From Aliicoccus persicus (GTDB taxonomy: Bacteria > Bacillota > Bacilli > Staphylococcales > Salinicoccaceae), in NCBI RefSeq assembly GCF_900110815.1, contig NZ_FOIT01000001.1, forward strand, positions 541,910 to 605,909: a DNA stretch of 64,000 nucleotides, read 5' to 3'. The notes under the pieces were generated by a model that was given only the letters and a program-made list of their open reading frames with translations, was not told where the DNA came from and searched no databases. This document shows positions 10,461-18,091 of this stretch, in pieces. Every line of letters starts with the position of its first letter. Position 1 is the stretch's first letter. Position numbers and translations under genes: made by a program.

Positions 10461-11250
10461 GGTTCTGTTGCAAAGTTGAATTTATAGTATAATTTTAACA
10501 AAAAGGAGTCTTCTGTATGAACTATTTCAGATATAAACAATTTAACAAGGATGTTATCACTGCAGCCGTTGGCTACTATCTAAGATATGCATTGAGTTAT
10601 CGTGATATATCTGAAATATTAAGTGAACGTGGTGTAAACGTTCATCATTCAACGGTCTACCGTTGGGTTCAAGAATATGCCCCAATTTTGTATCAAATTT
10701 GGAAGAAAAAGCATAAAAAAGCTTATTACAAATGGCGTATTGATGAGACGTACATCAAAATAAAAGGAAAATGGAGCTATTTATATCGTGCCATTGATGC
10801 AGAGGGACATACATTAGATATTTGGTTGCGTAAGCAACGAGATAATCATTCAGCATATGCGTTTATCAAACGTCTCATTAAACAATTTGGTAAACCTCAA
10901 AAGGTAATTACAGATCAGGCACCTTCAACGAAGGTAGCAATGGCTAAAGTAATTAAAGCTTTTAAACTTAAACCTGACTGTCATTGTACATCGAAATATC
11001 TGAATAACCTCATTGAGCAAGATCACCGTCATATTAAAGTAAGAAAGACAAGATATCAAAGTATCAATACAGCAAAGAATACTTTAAAAGGTATTGAATG
11101 TATTTACGCTCTATATAAAAAGAACCGCAGGTCTCTTCAGATCTACGGATTTTCGCCATGCCACGAAATTAGCATCATGCTAGCAAATTAAGCGAACACT
11201 GACATGATAAATTAGTGGTTAGCTATATTTTTTTACTTTGCAACAGAACC
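10461..11250 (+). mobile_element. IS431/IS257-type insertion sequence (IS6 family)
   Basis: 790 bp, bounded by the inverted repeats GGTTCTGTTGCAAAGTT (10461-) and ACTTTGCAACAGAACC (-11250). One transposase gene. The flanks (AAAATGAT on the left, GATTTTCT on the right) do not form an 8-bp target duplication, so this copy marks a past recombination or deletion rather than a simple insertion. It truncates an IS3 remnant on one side and a HAD gene on the other. Confidence 0.95.
10517..11191 (+). CDS. IS6-family (IS431) transposase
   Basis: 224-residue DDE transposase, full length for IS431. An N-terminal helix-turn-helix (about residues 20-55) is followed by the DDE core: aspartate in WRIDETYIKI, aspartate in VITDQAPS and glutamate in NLIEQDHR. 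A good ribosome site (AAAAGGAG) precedes the ATG. It appears intact, so it can supply replicative transposition of IS431-flanked DNA. Confidence 0.96.
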   Translation: MNYFRYKQFNKDVITAAVGYYLRYALSYRDISEILSERGVNVHHSTVYRWVQEYAPILYQIWKKKHKKAYYKWRIDETYIKIKGKWSYLYRAIDAEGHTLDIWLRKQRDNHSAYAFIKRLIKQFGKPQKVITDQAPSTKVAMAKVIKAFKLKPDCHCTSKYLNNLIEQDHRHIKVRKTRYQSINTAKNTLKGIECIYALYKKNRRSLQIYGFSPCHEISIMLAN

Positions 11251-11430
11251 GATTTTCTTTTAGCTCTCTTAGCATCTCCAATAAACCAGGAAAAGGTATA
11301 CAATGATTGGAAAATTCACCCATGTAGTCTAGAAGCAATTCTTCCCACATTATACCCTCTATATTAAATTCTTTTACTAGCTGTTTATATACTTTGTCTT
11401 TCCACCTGTAACCGTGATTATCAAGACAAG
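11251..11430 (-). pseudogene. HAD-family hydrolase fragment
   Basis: An open minus-strand frame without start or stop reads LDNHGYRWKDKVYKQL and later CIPFPGLLEMLRELKEN, the cap region of YjjG/phosphoglycolate-phosphatase-like HAD hydrolases. The 3' part is cut off exactly at the IS431 end (11250), and the N-terminal catalytic part is missing upstream. Dead fragment carried with the plasmid-derived segment. Confidence 0.65.
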
Positions 11431-11480
11431 AAGAAACTCGTTTTCAACTCGTTTCAAAAACCAAAACCAAGAAATCAAAT

Positions 11481-11627
11481 TTAACCTTTTTTATCATCTT
11501 TTTCTAAACCAAAAATCAATAAAATAATTACAGACAAAAGCATAAAAGGAAAAAATATAGAAGTAGCTAAAAAACCTATAATCATAATTAACCAAAAAGA
11601 ATCAATTTTATAATTTCCAAACTTCAT
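11481..11627 (-). CDS. small membrane protein, 48 residues
   Basis: An ATG at 11627 follows a ribosome site that is part of a run of nine or so G on this strand, spacer 5. The product has a charged start (MKFGNYKIDSF), one long hydrophobic stretch (about residues 11-38) and a charged tail (LEKDDKKG). I do not recognise the family. It lies between the ssoA element and the HAD fragment, so it is probably plasmid cargo. It could be a toxin-like or leader peptide; nothing proves that. Confidence 0.5.
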   Translation of the reverse strand: MKFGNYKIDSFWLIMIIGFLATSIFFPFMLLSVIILLIFGLEKDDKKG

Positions 11628-11689
11628 ACAAGCCCCCCCCCTTTTTTTAATCAAAATAACATAATTGCTTTATTCCAATTGCTTTATTG

Positions 11690-11834
11690 ACGTTGAGCCT
11701 CGGAACCCTTAACAATCCCAAAACTTGTCGAATGGTCGGTTTAATAGCTCACGCTATGCCGACATTCGTCTGCAAGTTTAGTTAAGGGTTCTTCTCAACA
11801 TCAATAAATTTTCTCGGCATAAATGCGTGGTCTA
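11690..11834 (-). other. ssoA-type single-strand origin from a rolling-circle plasmid
   Basis: The minus strand carries the recombination-site-B-like block TTTATGCCGAGAAAATT (complement of 11807-11823). It also has a large imperfect hairpin with outer arms AACCCTTAAC (11704-11713)/GTTAAGGGTT (11781-11790) and the CS-6 motif TAGCGT (complement of 11751-11756) near the apex. These are the hallmarks of ssoA, the lagging-strand origin of staphylococcal plasmids such as the pT181/pE194 group. No rep gene is nearby. The rest of 11835-12000 contains only a 15-codon lysine/asparagine-rich reading frame after an AGGAAG site. Confidence 0.75.
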
Positions 11835-11999
11835 CTTCTTTTTATTCTTCTTATTTTTTTCATTTTGATTTTCTTCCATTCAAATCTTCCTTTCTAATAA
11901 TTGTTCTCTTTTTATTGTAACGCAAATATTATTTTGATTTACCAGGGGGTGGTATTTATTAAACGAGAGAACTGATAATTCAGAATTTAATTCAGGATA

Positions 12000-12028
12000 T
12001 TGCCAGACAGCATGGTAAATGGTATATT
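12000..12028 (+). promoter_or_regulatory. promoter of the PTS/ketopantoate-reductase operon
   Basis: TTGCCA (12000-12005), 17-bp spacer, TATATT (12023-12028), about 39 bases before the first start codon. The operator at 12031-12048 lies immediately downstream, over the expected transcription start. Confidence 0.6.
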
Positions 12029-12030
12029 TA

Positions 12031-12048
12031 TTGTGAACTAAATCACAA
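12031..12048 (+). promoter_or_regulatory. Rex/ArcR (Crp-Fnr)-like operator
   Basis: The 18-mer TTGTGAACTAAATCACAA has perfect palindromic arms TTGTGA/TCACAA. This resembles both the Rex site (TTGTGA-A-W4-T-TCACAA, with two centre mismatches) and the Crp/Fnr-type TGTGA-N6-TCACA box used by staphylococcal ArcR. Placed on the start site, it should act as a repressor site (Rex-like). Which protein binds is inference. Confidence 0.65.
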
Positions 12049-12066
12049 ATAGAAGGTGGGAATTAC

Positions 12067-13128
12067 ATGGATGGAGCTAAAGAAAGAATAACACCAAAAA
12101 AATTCTTGTTTAATATACTCAATGGGGTGGCCCTTGCGATTGTTGTTGGTCTAATTCCAAATGCGATCCTCGGAGGGCTGTTTGGGTACCTTGCTCAATA
12201 CGGAGATATTTTTACTACGCTTCAAAATGTGGTCGTAGGTATTCAATTTACTATTCCTGTCCTGACCGGTGTATTGATTGCAATGCAGTTTGGTATGACT
12301 CCATTACAAACAGTCGTCGTGGGAACGGCTGCTTTCGTAGGATCAGGTGCTGCTGAATTCACAGATTCCGGCTGGATTATAACAGGAATTGGGGATCTCA
12401 TTAACACGATGATTACTTCAGCCATTGCAGTTGGAATCATGTTAATCATCAAAGATAAACTCGGGAGTCTCAGTATCATTCTGCTCCCCATTATTGGCGG
12501 GGGGATTGCGGGATTAGCTGGTATATTACTTTTACCATACGTAAACACAATTACCCTTGGACTCGGGCTACTGATTAATAGTATTACAACTACACAGCCT
12601 ATAATTATGTCTATTCTTATATCAGTATTGTTTTCAATAGTAATTATCTCACCTGTCTCTACTGTGGCAATTGCATACGCAATTGGCATCTCGGGGGTTG
12701 CAGCGGGTTCCGCAGCAATTGGAGTCGCTTCAGCTGCAATTATGTTGTTCATTGGCACGTATAAAGTAAATAAAATAGGGGTGCCCATCGCAGTTATACT
12801 CGGGGCGATGAAGATGATGATGCCGAACATGATCCGCTATCCAATCCTACTGCTACCAGTAAGTTTAACAGCAGCAGTGTCGGGGCTTGTCTCTGGTTTA
12901 CTTAACATCCAGGGCACCCCTGCATCAGCGGGATTCGGACTTGTGGGTTTTGTAGGTCCAATTCAGTCCATAGCTTTGTTAGATGGCGGCATTGGGAGTG
13001 TCATATTTAAAGTAATCGTTGCATACGTTATTGTCCCTTTAATTTCAGCACTCCTATTCCACTATCTCTTCGTCAAAATACTTAAGATATATAAGCCAAC
13101 TATTTTCTATTTTGAAGCAGAATCATAA
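12067..13128 (+). CDS. PTS EIIC-like membrane transporter (PTS_EIIC_2 family)
   Basis: A 353-residue integral membrane protein with about nine to ten hydrophobic segments, glycine-rich throughout. Segments such as LPIIGGGIAGLAGILLLPYV and GFGLVGFVGPIQSIALLDGG fit the PTS_EIIC_2 family, a group of stand-alone EIIC-like proteins. No EIIA or EIIB gene is nearby, so phosphotransfer coupling is unproven and it may act as a facilitator. The ribosome site GAAGGTGG precedes the ATG. It is followed after 20 bases by a ketopantoate-reductase-like gene, and both sit behind a Rex/ArcR-like operator. The substrate is unknown. Confidence 0.75.
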   Translation: MDGAKERITPKKFLFNILNGVALAIVVGLIPNAILGGLFGYLAQYGDIFTTLQNVVVGIQFTIPVLTGVLIAMQFGMTPLQTVVVGTAAFVGSGAAEFTDSGWIITGIGDLINTMITSAIAVGIMLIIKDKLGSLSIILLPIIGGGIAGLAGILLLPYVNTITLGLGLLINSITTTQPIIMSILISVLFSIVIISPVSTVAIAYAIGISGVAAGSAAIGVASAAIMLFIGTYKVNKIGVPIAVILGAMKMMMPNMIRYPILLLPVSLTAAVSGLVSGLLNIQGTPASAGFGLVGFVGPIQSIALLDGGIGSVIFKVIVAYVIVPLISALLFHYLFVKILKIYKPTIFYFEAES

Positions 13129-13148
13129 TATGGAAGGATGTATAGTAA

Positions 13149-14078
13149 ATGAAAATTGCAGTAGCAGGCGCAGGTGCACTAGGCGGTAGAGTAGGGATAC
13201 AGCTTCACGAATCAGGCGTTGATGTAACACTCATAGATAAATGGGAGGAACATGTCAACGCCATTAACGAAAAAGGAATGGAAGTACACACAGAGGATAA
13301 AGTATATCAAGTTCCTGTAAAAGCAAAATTATTGGAAGATATAGATGAATCATATGATTTAATCATTATTTTAACTAAAGCCATGTATGCAGAAGACATG
13401 CTGCAAGCGTTGTATGAAAAAAATTCAATACACGCAGAAACAGCAATCCTCACTATGATGAACGGATTAGGCCATGGGGACCGTCTAGCCAAGTATGTGT
13501 CCAAGGATCGCATATACTTGGCAGTGACGATGTGGACCGCTGGACTCAAAGGGCCGGGACAGATTGTATTAACAGGATCAGGTGGCATCCAGATTCAAAG
13601 AGCAGATGGCATTGCGTCAAAAATGACAGAGGAAATCAACGATATATTCAACACAGCTAACCTAAACTCTATTATAAGTAGGGATGTTCAACACTCTATT
13701 TGGGCTAAAGCAACCTTAAATAGTGTCTTAAATCCTTTATGTTCAATTTTGGATAAAAGGATTGGGGAATTTGCCGCTTACGGTGCCGTAATTGAAATGA
13801 TCACCCCAATAATTGAAGAAATTATAGAAGTTGCAGGTGCTCGTGGTGTAAATTTAGATTTTGATGCTTCATTAGAAAAAATCAAGGCGGCATTCCCTGA
13901 CAGTGCGGCGGGACTGCATTATCCATCGATGCATCAAGACTTGGCAAAAGGTGTTCAGACAGAAGTAGATTATCTAAATGGTAAAATCTCTGAATATGGA
14001 AAAGAATATGGGATCAAAACCCCGAATAACGATATGATTACTCATCTAATTCATCAATTGGAAATGAAAAATCATTAA
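13149..14078 (+). CDS. ketopantoate reductase (ApbA/PanE) family protein
   Basis: NADPH-dependent 2-oxoacid reductase fold, 309 residues. The N-terminal Rossmann motif is AGAGALGG (residues 6-13), the interdomain block is ILTMMNGLGH, and the catalytic lysine region is WAKATLNSVLNPL. Family members make pantoate for CoA but many paralogues reduce other 2-keto acids. It is paired with an EIIC-like transporter on mobile DNA, so a catabolic or redox role is as likely as pantothenate synthesis. Base composition and lack of panB/panC neighbours support acquisition. Confidence 0.8.
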   Translation: MKIAVAGAGALGGRVGIQLHESGVDVTLIDKWEEHVNAINEKGMEVHTEDKVYQVPVKAKLLEDIDESYDLIIILTKAMYAEDMLQALYEKNSIHAETAILTMMNGLGHGDRLAKYVSKDRIYLAVTMWTAGLKGPGQIVLTGSGGIQIQRADGIASKMTEEINDIFNTANLNSIISRDVQHSIWAKATLNSVLNPLCSILDKRIGEFAAYGAVIEMITPIIEEIIEVAGARGVNLDFDASLEKIKAAFPDSAAGLHYPSMHQDLAKGVQTEVDYLNGKISEYGKEYGIKTPNNDMITHLIHQLEMKNH

Positions 14079-14105
14079 AATGGATTGGAAATTACAAGAT
14101 TTCAT

Positions 14106-14844
14106 TTGTCAAAATAAGCTAGACAGTTGCTTTTCACCCATGTAACTCAAAAAGACTTCCAATGGTGTACGATAGTTCAATGATTTTCTCGGGATATGGT
14201 TTCTCCTGGCGCAACCGATGAGATAAAAGCTTGGTCGACCGTGTTGAAATCCATATCTTTAGGCAGGCCATCCCTTCTGAGCAATCCATTTGAATGTTCG
14301 TTCAGTCCCCGCTGTGATGGTGTGCCCGGATCGGCAAAATAGATGGCCCAATCATGCTGGTTGCTCAGTGCCCGCCAGTTGTAAAATTCCTTGCCACAAT
14401 CGAAGGTGATGGACTTGAATAGGTTTCTCGGCACCCAGTGGCACCATGTGTTGATGGCGGTTTCGATATCTTTGGCCGTCCGACCTTCAGGCTTCAAGGT
14501 GATGATGGCTTTTGATAGCCGTTCGACCAGCGTGATGACGGCACTTTTATGACGCACACCAACGATAGTATCGCCTTCTAGGTGACCGAATTCTTCATCG
14601 AAGGTGGGATAGTCAGCTGCTCTTTCAGAGATATTTCGCCTGAAGGTCTGACGGGCACGGCCAATCCGTTTCGCAATATGAGAAATCGGTGTGTCGTGAT
14701 GGAAATAGGCTTCTATGATTACCAGTTCATCCGTGGTAATATGGGTATGGGTCATGCATGATCACTCCTATGATTTCTTTGGTCGGAAAACCATTTTGAG
14801 TGTATCATGCGTGACCTTTTTATGTGTCTAGCTTAATTTTACAA
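14106..14844 (-). mobile_element. IS30-family element, internally deleted
   Basis: The ends match as inverted repeats: TTGTCAAAATAAGCTAGACA (14106-14125) on the left and the complement TTGTAAAATTAAGCTAGACA on the right (14825-14844). At 739 bp it is well short of the roughly 1.1 kb usual for the group. It contains one broken transposase gene. Confidence 0.85.
14177..14755 (-). pseudogene. IS30-family transposase, deleted and frameshifted
   Basis: 192 codons. The N-terminal helix-turn-helix part runs directly from RIGRARQTFRRN into ERAADYPTFDEEFGHLEGD, skipping about 100 residues normally found between. The catalytic core is recognisable (GHLEGDTIVG, TFDCGKEF, GTPSQRGLNEHSNGLLR). Near 14205 the frame shifts: the usual ending RNHIPRKSLNYRTPLEVF is present in another frame down to about 14130. 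Inactive. Confidence 0.85.
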
Positions 14845-14862
14845 TCGGCGATTGGTATGTCA

Positions 14863-14960
14863 GCAGTAAACTAGACAGAATTTATCTGATGAATAAATTC
14901 TGTTCTGTCTGCTTTAGAAATCGTTTCTGCCACTGTATTATCATATGGATTACATTTTCT
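14863..14960 (-). mobile_element. IS3-family remnant
   Basis: The minus strand reads SRKCNPYDNTVAETISKA then DRTEFIHQIN and stops. This matches the SRKGNPYDNA...EFI block just before the last catalytic glutamate of IS150-type transposases. It joins directly to the same terminal sequence as the remnant at 10305-10460, so it is an internal deletion derivative. It lies three bases after the stop of the neighbouring gene. Confidence 0.7.
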
Positions 14961-14962
14961 AC

Positions 14963-15799
14963 TTAAGTAATAATTGTCCATTTAACGCCAAGATAGTTAG
15001 CGATCCATTCTATTGAAAAAATTTGCTTCTCTTTGGGTGAAAGTTCCAATTCATTTACTGCGCTTATATGTTTTTTATAGAAACTATAACTTAAGTTATC
15101 ATATTTTTCTAAAAAAACTTCCATCGATTTATAAGTTTCATTTAAATTAGTTTCTGTTTCAATGCGCTCTAAATGCTTCTTGAGAGTTTTACTGTTATAT
15201 TCTTGGGGTTCACTACATCCTACATACATTGTATTATCTCTGTATGCAACATGATTATGACCAACTAATGTTGAAACTTCTGCTATAGAAGATTTCTCTA
15301 CAACTTCTCTTTGAGTTGCTTGTTCATGTAATTCATCTAAATCACTTGCAGCTGGAGACGCATATATTATCTTAGCAGGAGTATTATCATTTATAAGACT
15401 GTTATTTAAACCTAACAAAGTATTTAATTGTTCTTGATACAAAGTATATCTGTAATATGAATTTTGAAAGATATAATATTGTTTTGATTGTGATGTAGTT
15501 AAATACTCGGGTTTTTTAAATTGAATAAATAGATTCGCACTATAAGTATTAGGAATATTATTGATATTATTGTGAAACTGATTACAAGTAACACATCGGG
15601 TATTGGTTGCTGTAATCGTTCCAGTTCCATTCATACTATTTATAAATTCTGGTAGTACTACGTGTTTTGCATCATAGCCTAAATCATGTTCTTCTCTTTG
15701 GCTTGGTATAGTAACTCTTGGATCTACACCGTATGAAGTAACTAATTCTGTATTAAATAGTTGTTCGTACTGTCTCTCACTATAATTAACTCTTACCAT
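14963..15799 (-). CDS. uncharacterised protein, possible nuclease partner of the upstream ATPase
   Basis: 278 residues, family not recognised. The N-terminal third has a pattern seen in PD-(D/E)xK-type nucleases: acidic residues at 12 and 18, then LGYDA with Asp43, then a hydrophobic strand ending in FIQFKK (Gln93-x-Lys95). Between them lies a CVTC pair (Cys69, Cys72) followed by His76, possibly metal-binding. The C-terminal 80 residues are helical. It follows the AAA ATPase gene by about 94 bases in the same direction, so they are probably one operon. The 3' end abuts an IS3 remnant and could be slightly truncated. The nuclease call is inference from a weak pattern. Confidence 0.55.
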   Translation of the reverse strand: MVRVNYSERQYEQLFNTELVTSYGVDPRVTIPSQREEHDLGYDAKHVVLPEFINSMNGTGTITATNTRCVTCNQFHNNINNIPNTYSANLFIQFKKPEYLTTSQSKQYYIFQNSYYRYTLYQEQLNTLLGLNNSLINDNTPAKIIYASPAASDLDELHEQATQREVVEKSSIAEVSTLVGHNHVAYRDNTMYVGCSEPQEYNSKTLKKHLERIETETNLNETYKSMEVFLEKYDNLSYSFYKKHISAVNELELSPKEKQIFSIEWIANYLGVKWTIIT

Positions 15800-15893
15800 C
15801 TCTTAATCCCCTTTAAGTTTATATTTAATATCGGTCAATTGATCTCTTAATAAAATTTTAAATCGGCTATATAAACTTAGTCTCATTGCACAT

Positions 15894-18071
15894 TTACCCC
15901 CAGTATACTTTAAAGTGACTTTCAAATTTAATAGCTTCAAAAACTTTCTTAAATACTTCTAATAGCTCTTCTTTGGATTTTCCACTTATATCTACATCTG
16001 TTTCATAACCTATATGAGAATTTACATGTAAACTTTTAATTAAAGATACAGCTAATATTTTGCCTTCAAATTCTCCAATATTTCTCTCTATATCTCTTGG
16101 TTGTTCACTCCCATATACAAACCTATTAAAAGCTTCTAAGATTCTTCTCATATTATTCCACATAAATGTGGTTTTATCATTCTCATATGCAAACTTCAAT
16201 TCCTCCCACAGTTCATGATACAAAGGCTTCAAATCATCCTTGGGCTCAGTAATTTTAACGAATTCCGTTTTCTCATTCATTTTAATTAGTCTTAAATAAT
16301 TTTGTTTGTCGTATTTCCTTTTATTTGGACACATTTGAAGATAAAAATGATTGTTATGAGTAAGCACGAATAACTGAGGGTGATTTTGTTGTTCATATAA
16401 CTTTTGTAAAGCACTTATCATCAAATATTGAACATTATCATCATTACTCGTCATTGGATCATCAAAAATAATAATTTTTCCCTTGTCATATTCCGTGTTC
16501 TGATCAACATCTTCAAGTTTGTTCAAAAAATACAAAAATGCTAGAATGTTTTTTTCTCCTTCACTTAACTCTGCTACAGAGCGCAAAGAACCATCTATTC
16601 CTTTAACTCTATATTGTCCCCTTTGCTCTCCTTCTTCTTCAACATGCTCTAAAGTAAAGGTGCAATTACCTAAACCATTGAGTAGCTTATTTATATTTTC
16701 TGTAGCAATAATATTACTTTTAGAGTTGTTGACCAGTTCAGATTTTTCATTTTTTAACTTGTTTAAGTTCTCTTGTAAGTCATTTAAATATGTTTTAATT
16801 TCGATTTTTTTTCCTTTACTCACGTTTAGATGATCATGAAGTTCTTTATAGTCACTACTTTCAATATATAAATTCACAATATGCCAGCGGATTTTATCAC
16901 GTGCTTCTTTCTTTCTTTGCTCTATATTTTGAGAGAGTTTTATGTTTTCTTCTACTATTTGATTATATTTATTCAATATTTCTTGTCCGTTATTTTGCGC
17001 AGATACTTCTATTTCTTTTGACTCTTCAAAAATATTCTGAAGCTTATACTTTAAAGCTCTTTTTAGTTTTCTTAAAAACTCATTTGTATTATTTTTATAA
17101 TCAAAAATCTCAGCATTCAATTCATTTATCTCTTCCTCGTATGCTAAGTAAAAATCATTTTTGTTTATTTTCTCTACGTCGTTAATTCTCTCGATATGAA
17201 CGTCAATTTCATTTATTTTTTCGCGCATATCTTCTTCGTGCTTCTTAAAACTTTCCGAAAAATAGTCATCTAACTCTGACCATCGTAATTCAGAGATAGT
17301 GTTGCCACAGAAAGCACAACTCTCTTCATGTAATAAGTTTCCAATAGAATCCCTATGAGAGTGAACCTTCATACCTTCTCGTGCAAAACTTTGTTTGCGG
17401 TGATCTCTTTCTAACTCATTAATAATCTTTGTAGGCTTTATAGAGGTAGTTAATAAACCATTTATTTCTTCTTGTATCTCTTCCCAATTAATTACAGGAA
17501 GTTTTAGATTTACTTCTATATCTTTCCTGTCTTCTTTTATTGTCTTTTCATATTTTCTTATTTCATCTTTTGAAAGTTTCGATACTTTACTCATATCTTC
17601 TTTAAAAGACTGTTTATTATATGTAGGAGAAGCAACTTGAGGATTACTACGGTTTTTAATTTCACTTGCGCATTTTGTAAAATACTCTTCAATGTTTTCT
17701 TTAATTTTCAAATAATCTTGGAGTGAATCTCTGTGTCTAGAATAAGTGTTTTCTTCATCGTTAACTGGCTCTCTTAAATCTTTACTCAACTCTTTAATAA
17801 TGCTATTTAACTCTTCAATTTTAGTTTGTACTTCTTTGTTTTTCTCACCAAGTGCAATAGCATCTAACCTTTCATTTTCTCCAAAAACTCTCTTATACCC
17901 ATTAAACAAGTGTATATCGTACTCAGTAGAATGATTATTCTTTATTGCTTCAGTAATTGAAGACTTTCCTGTTCCATTTTTTCCATATACAAAATTTTTT
18001 TGTTTCAATCCTTCTAATTTCATTTCATGAAATCTATCTGAATAAAAGGATAAATCCAGTTCGTTAATCAT
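15894..18071 (-). CDS. AAA_13-type ATPase with zinc hook, RloC/PrrC-like
   Basis: 725 residues built like SMC/Rad50-type ATPases. Walker A is GKNGTGKSS (30-38), followed by long coiled coils (about 75-245 and 265-465) around a zinc-hook CAFC pair (Cys252, Cys255). The ABC signature is LSEGEKN (502-508), Walker B is IIIFDDP (533-539) and the H-loop is LTHN (570-573). The region after the ATPase core contains R642-x3-E646 (RRILEAF) and His682/His686 (LHVNSH). That is similar to the Arg-Glu-His arrangement of the anticodon nuclease PrrC and of RloC, which also has a zinc hook. Such proteins are phage-defence or abortive-infection effectors. No restriction genes are present; the partner is the 278-residue gene downstream. 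A ribosome site of GAGGGGGG and a 16-bp palindrome precede the start. Confidence 0.8.
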   Translation of the reverse strand: MINELDLSFYSDRFHEMKLEGLKQKNFVYGKNGTGKSSITEAIKNNHSTEYDIHLFNGYKRVFGENERLDAIALGEKNKEVQTKIEELNSIIKELSKDLREPVNDEENTYSRHRDSLQDYLKIKENIEEYFTKCASEIKNRSNPQVASPTYNKQSFKEDMSKVSKLSKDEIRKYEKTIKEDRKDIEVNLKLPVINWEEIQEEINGLLTTSIKPTKIINELERDHRKQSFAREGMKVHSHRDSIGNLLHEESCAFCGNTISELRWSELDDYFSESFKKHEEDMREKINEIDVHIERINDVEKINKNDFYLAYEEEINELNAEIFDYKNNTNEFLRKLKRALKYKLQNIFEESKEIEVSAQNNGQEILNKYNQIVEENIKLSQNIEQRKKEARDKIRWHIVNLYIESSDYKELHDHLNVSKGKKIEIKTYLNDLQENLNKLKNEKSELVNNSKSNIIATENINKLLNGLGNCTFTLEHVEEEGEQRGQYRVKGIDGSLRSVAELSEGEKNILAFLYFLNKLEDVDQNTEYDKGKIIIFDDPMTSNDDNVQYLMISALQKLYEQQNHPQLFVLTHNNHFYLQMCPNKRKYDKQNYLRLIKMNEKTEFVKITEPKDDLKPLYHELWEELKFAYENDKTTFMWNNMRRILEAFNRFVYGSEQPRDIERNIGEFEGKILAVSLIKSLHVNSHIGYETDVDISGKSKEELLEVFKKVFEAIKFESHFKVYWG

Positions 18072-18091
18072 GTTAAATCCCCCCTCTAAAA

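Noticed and set aside
12243-12830. 195-codon minus-strand frame opposite the EIIC-like gene
   Set aside because: Antisense shadow of a hydrophobic coding region; no start signal.
13149-14078. Assigning panE and a role in pantothenate synthesis
   Set aside because: The family contains many reductases of other 2-keto acids, and the neighbours here are a transporter and IS elements, not panB or panC.
14963-18071. Septu (PtuAB) or Gabija system
   Set aside because: No HNH motif in the partner protein and no UvrD-like helicase; the ATPase carries a zinc hook not typical of PtuA. Kept as an unnamed candidate.
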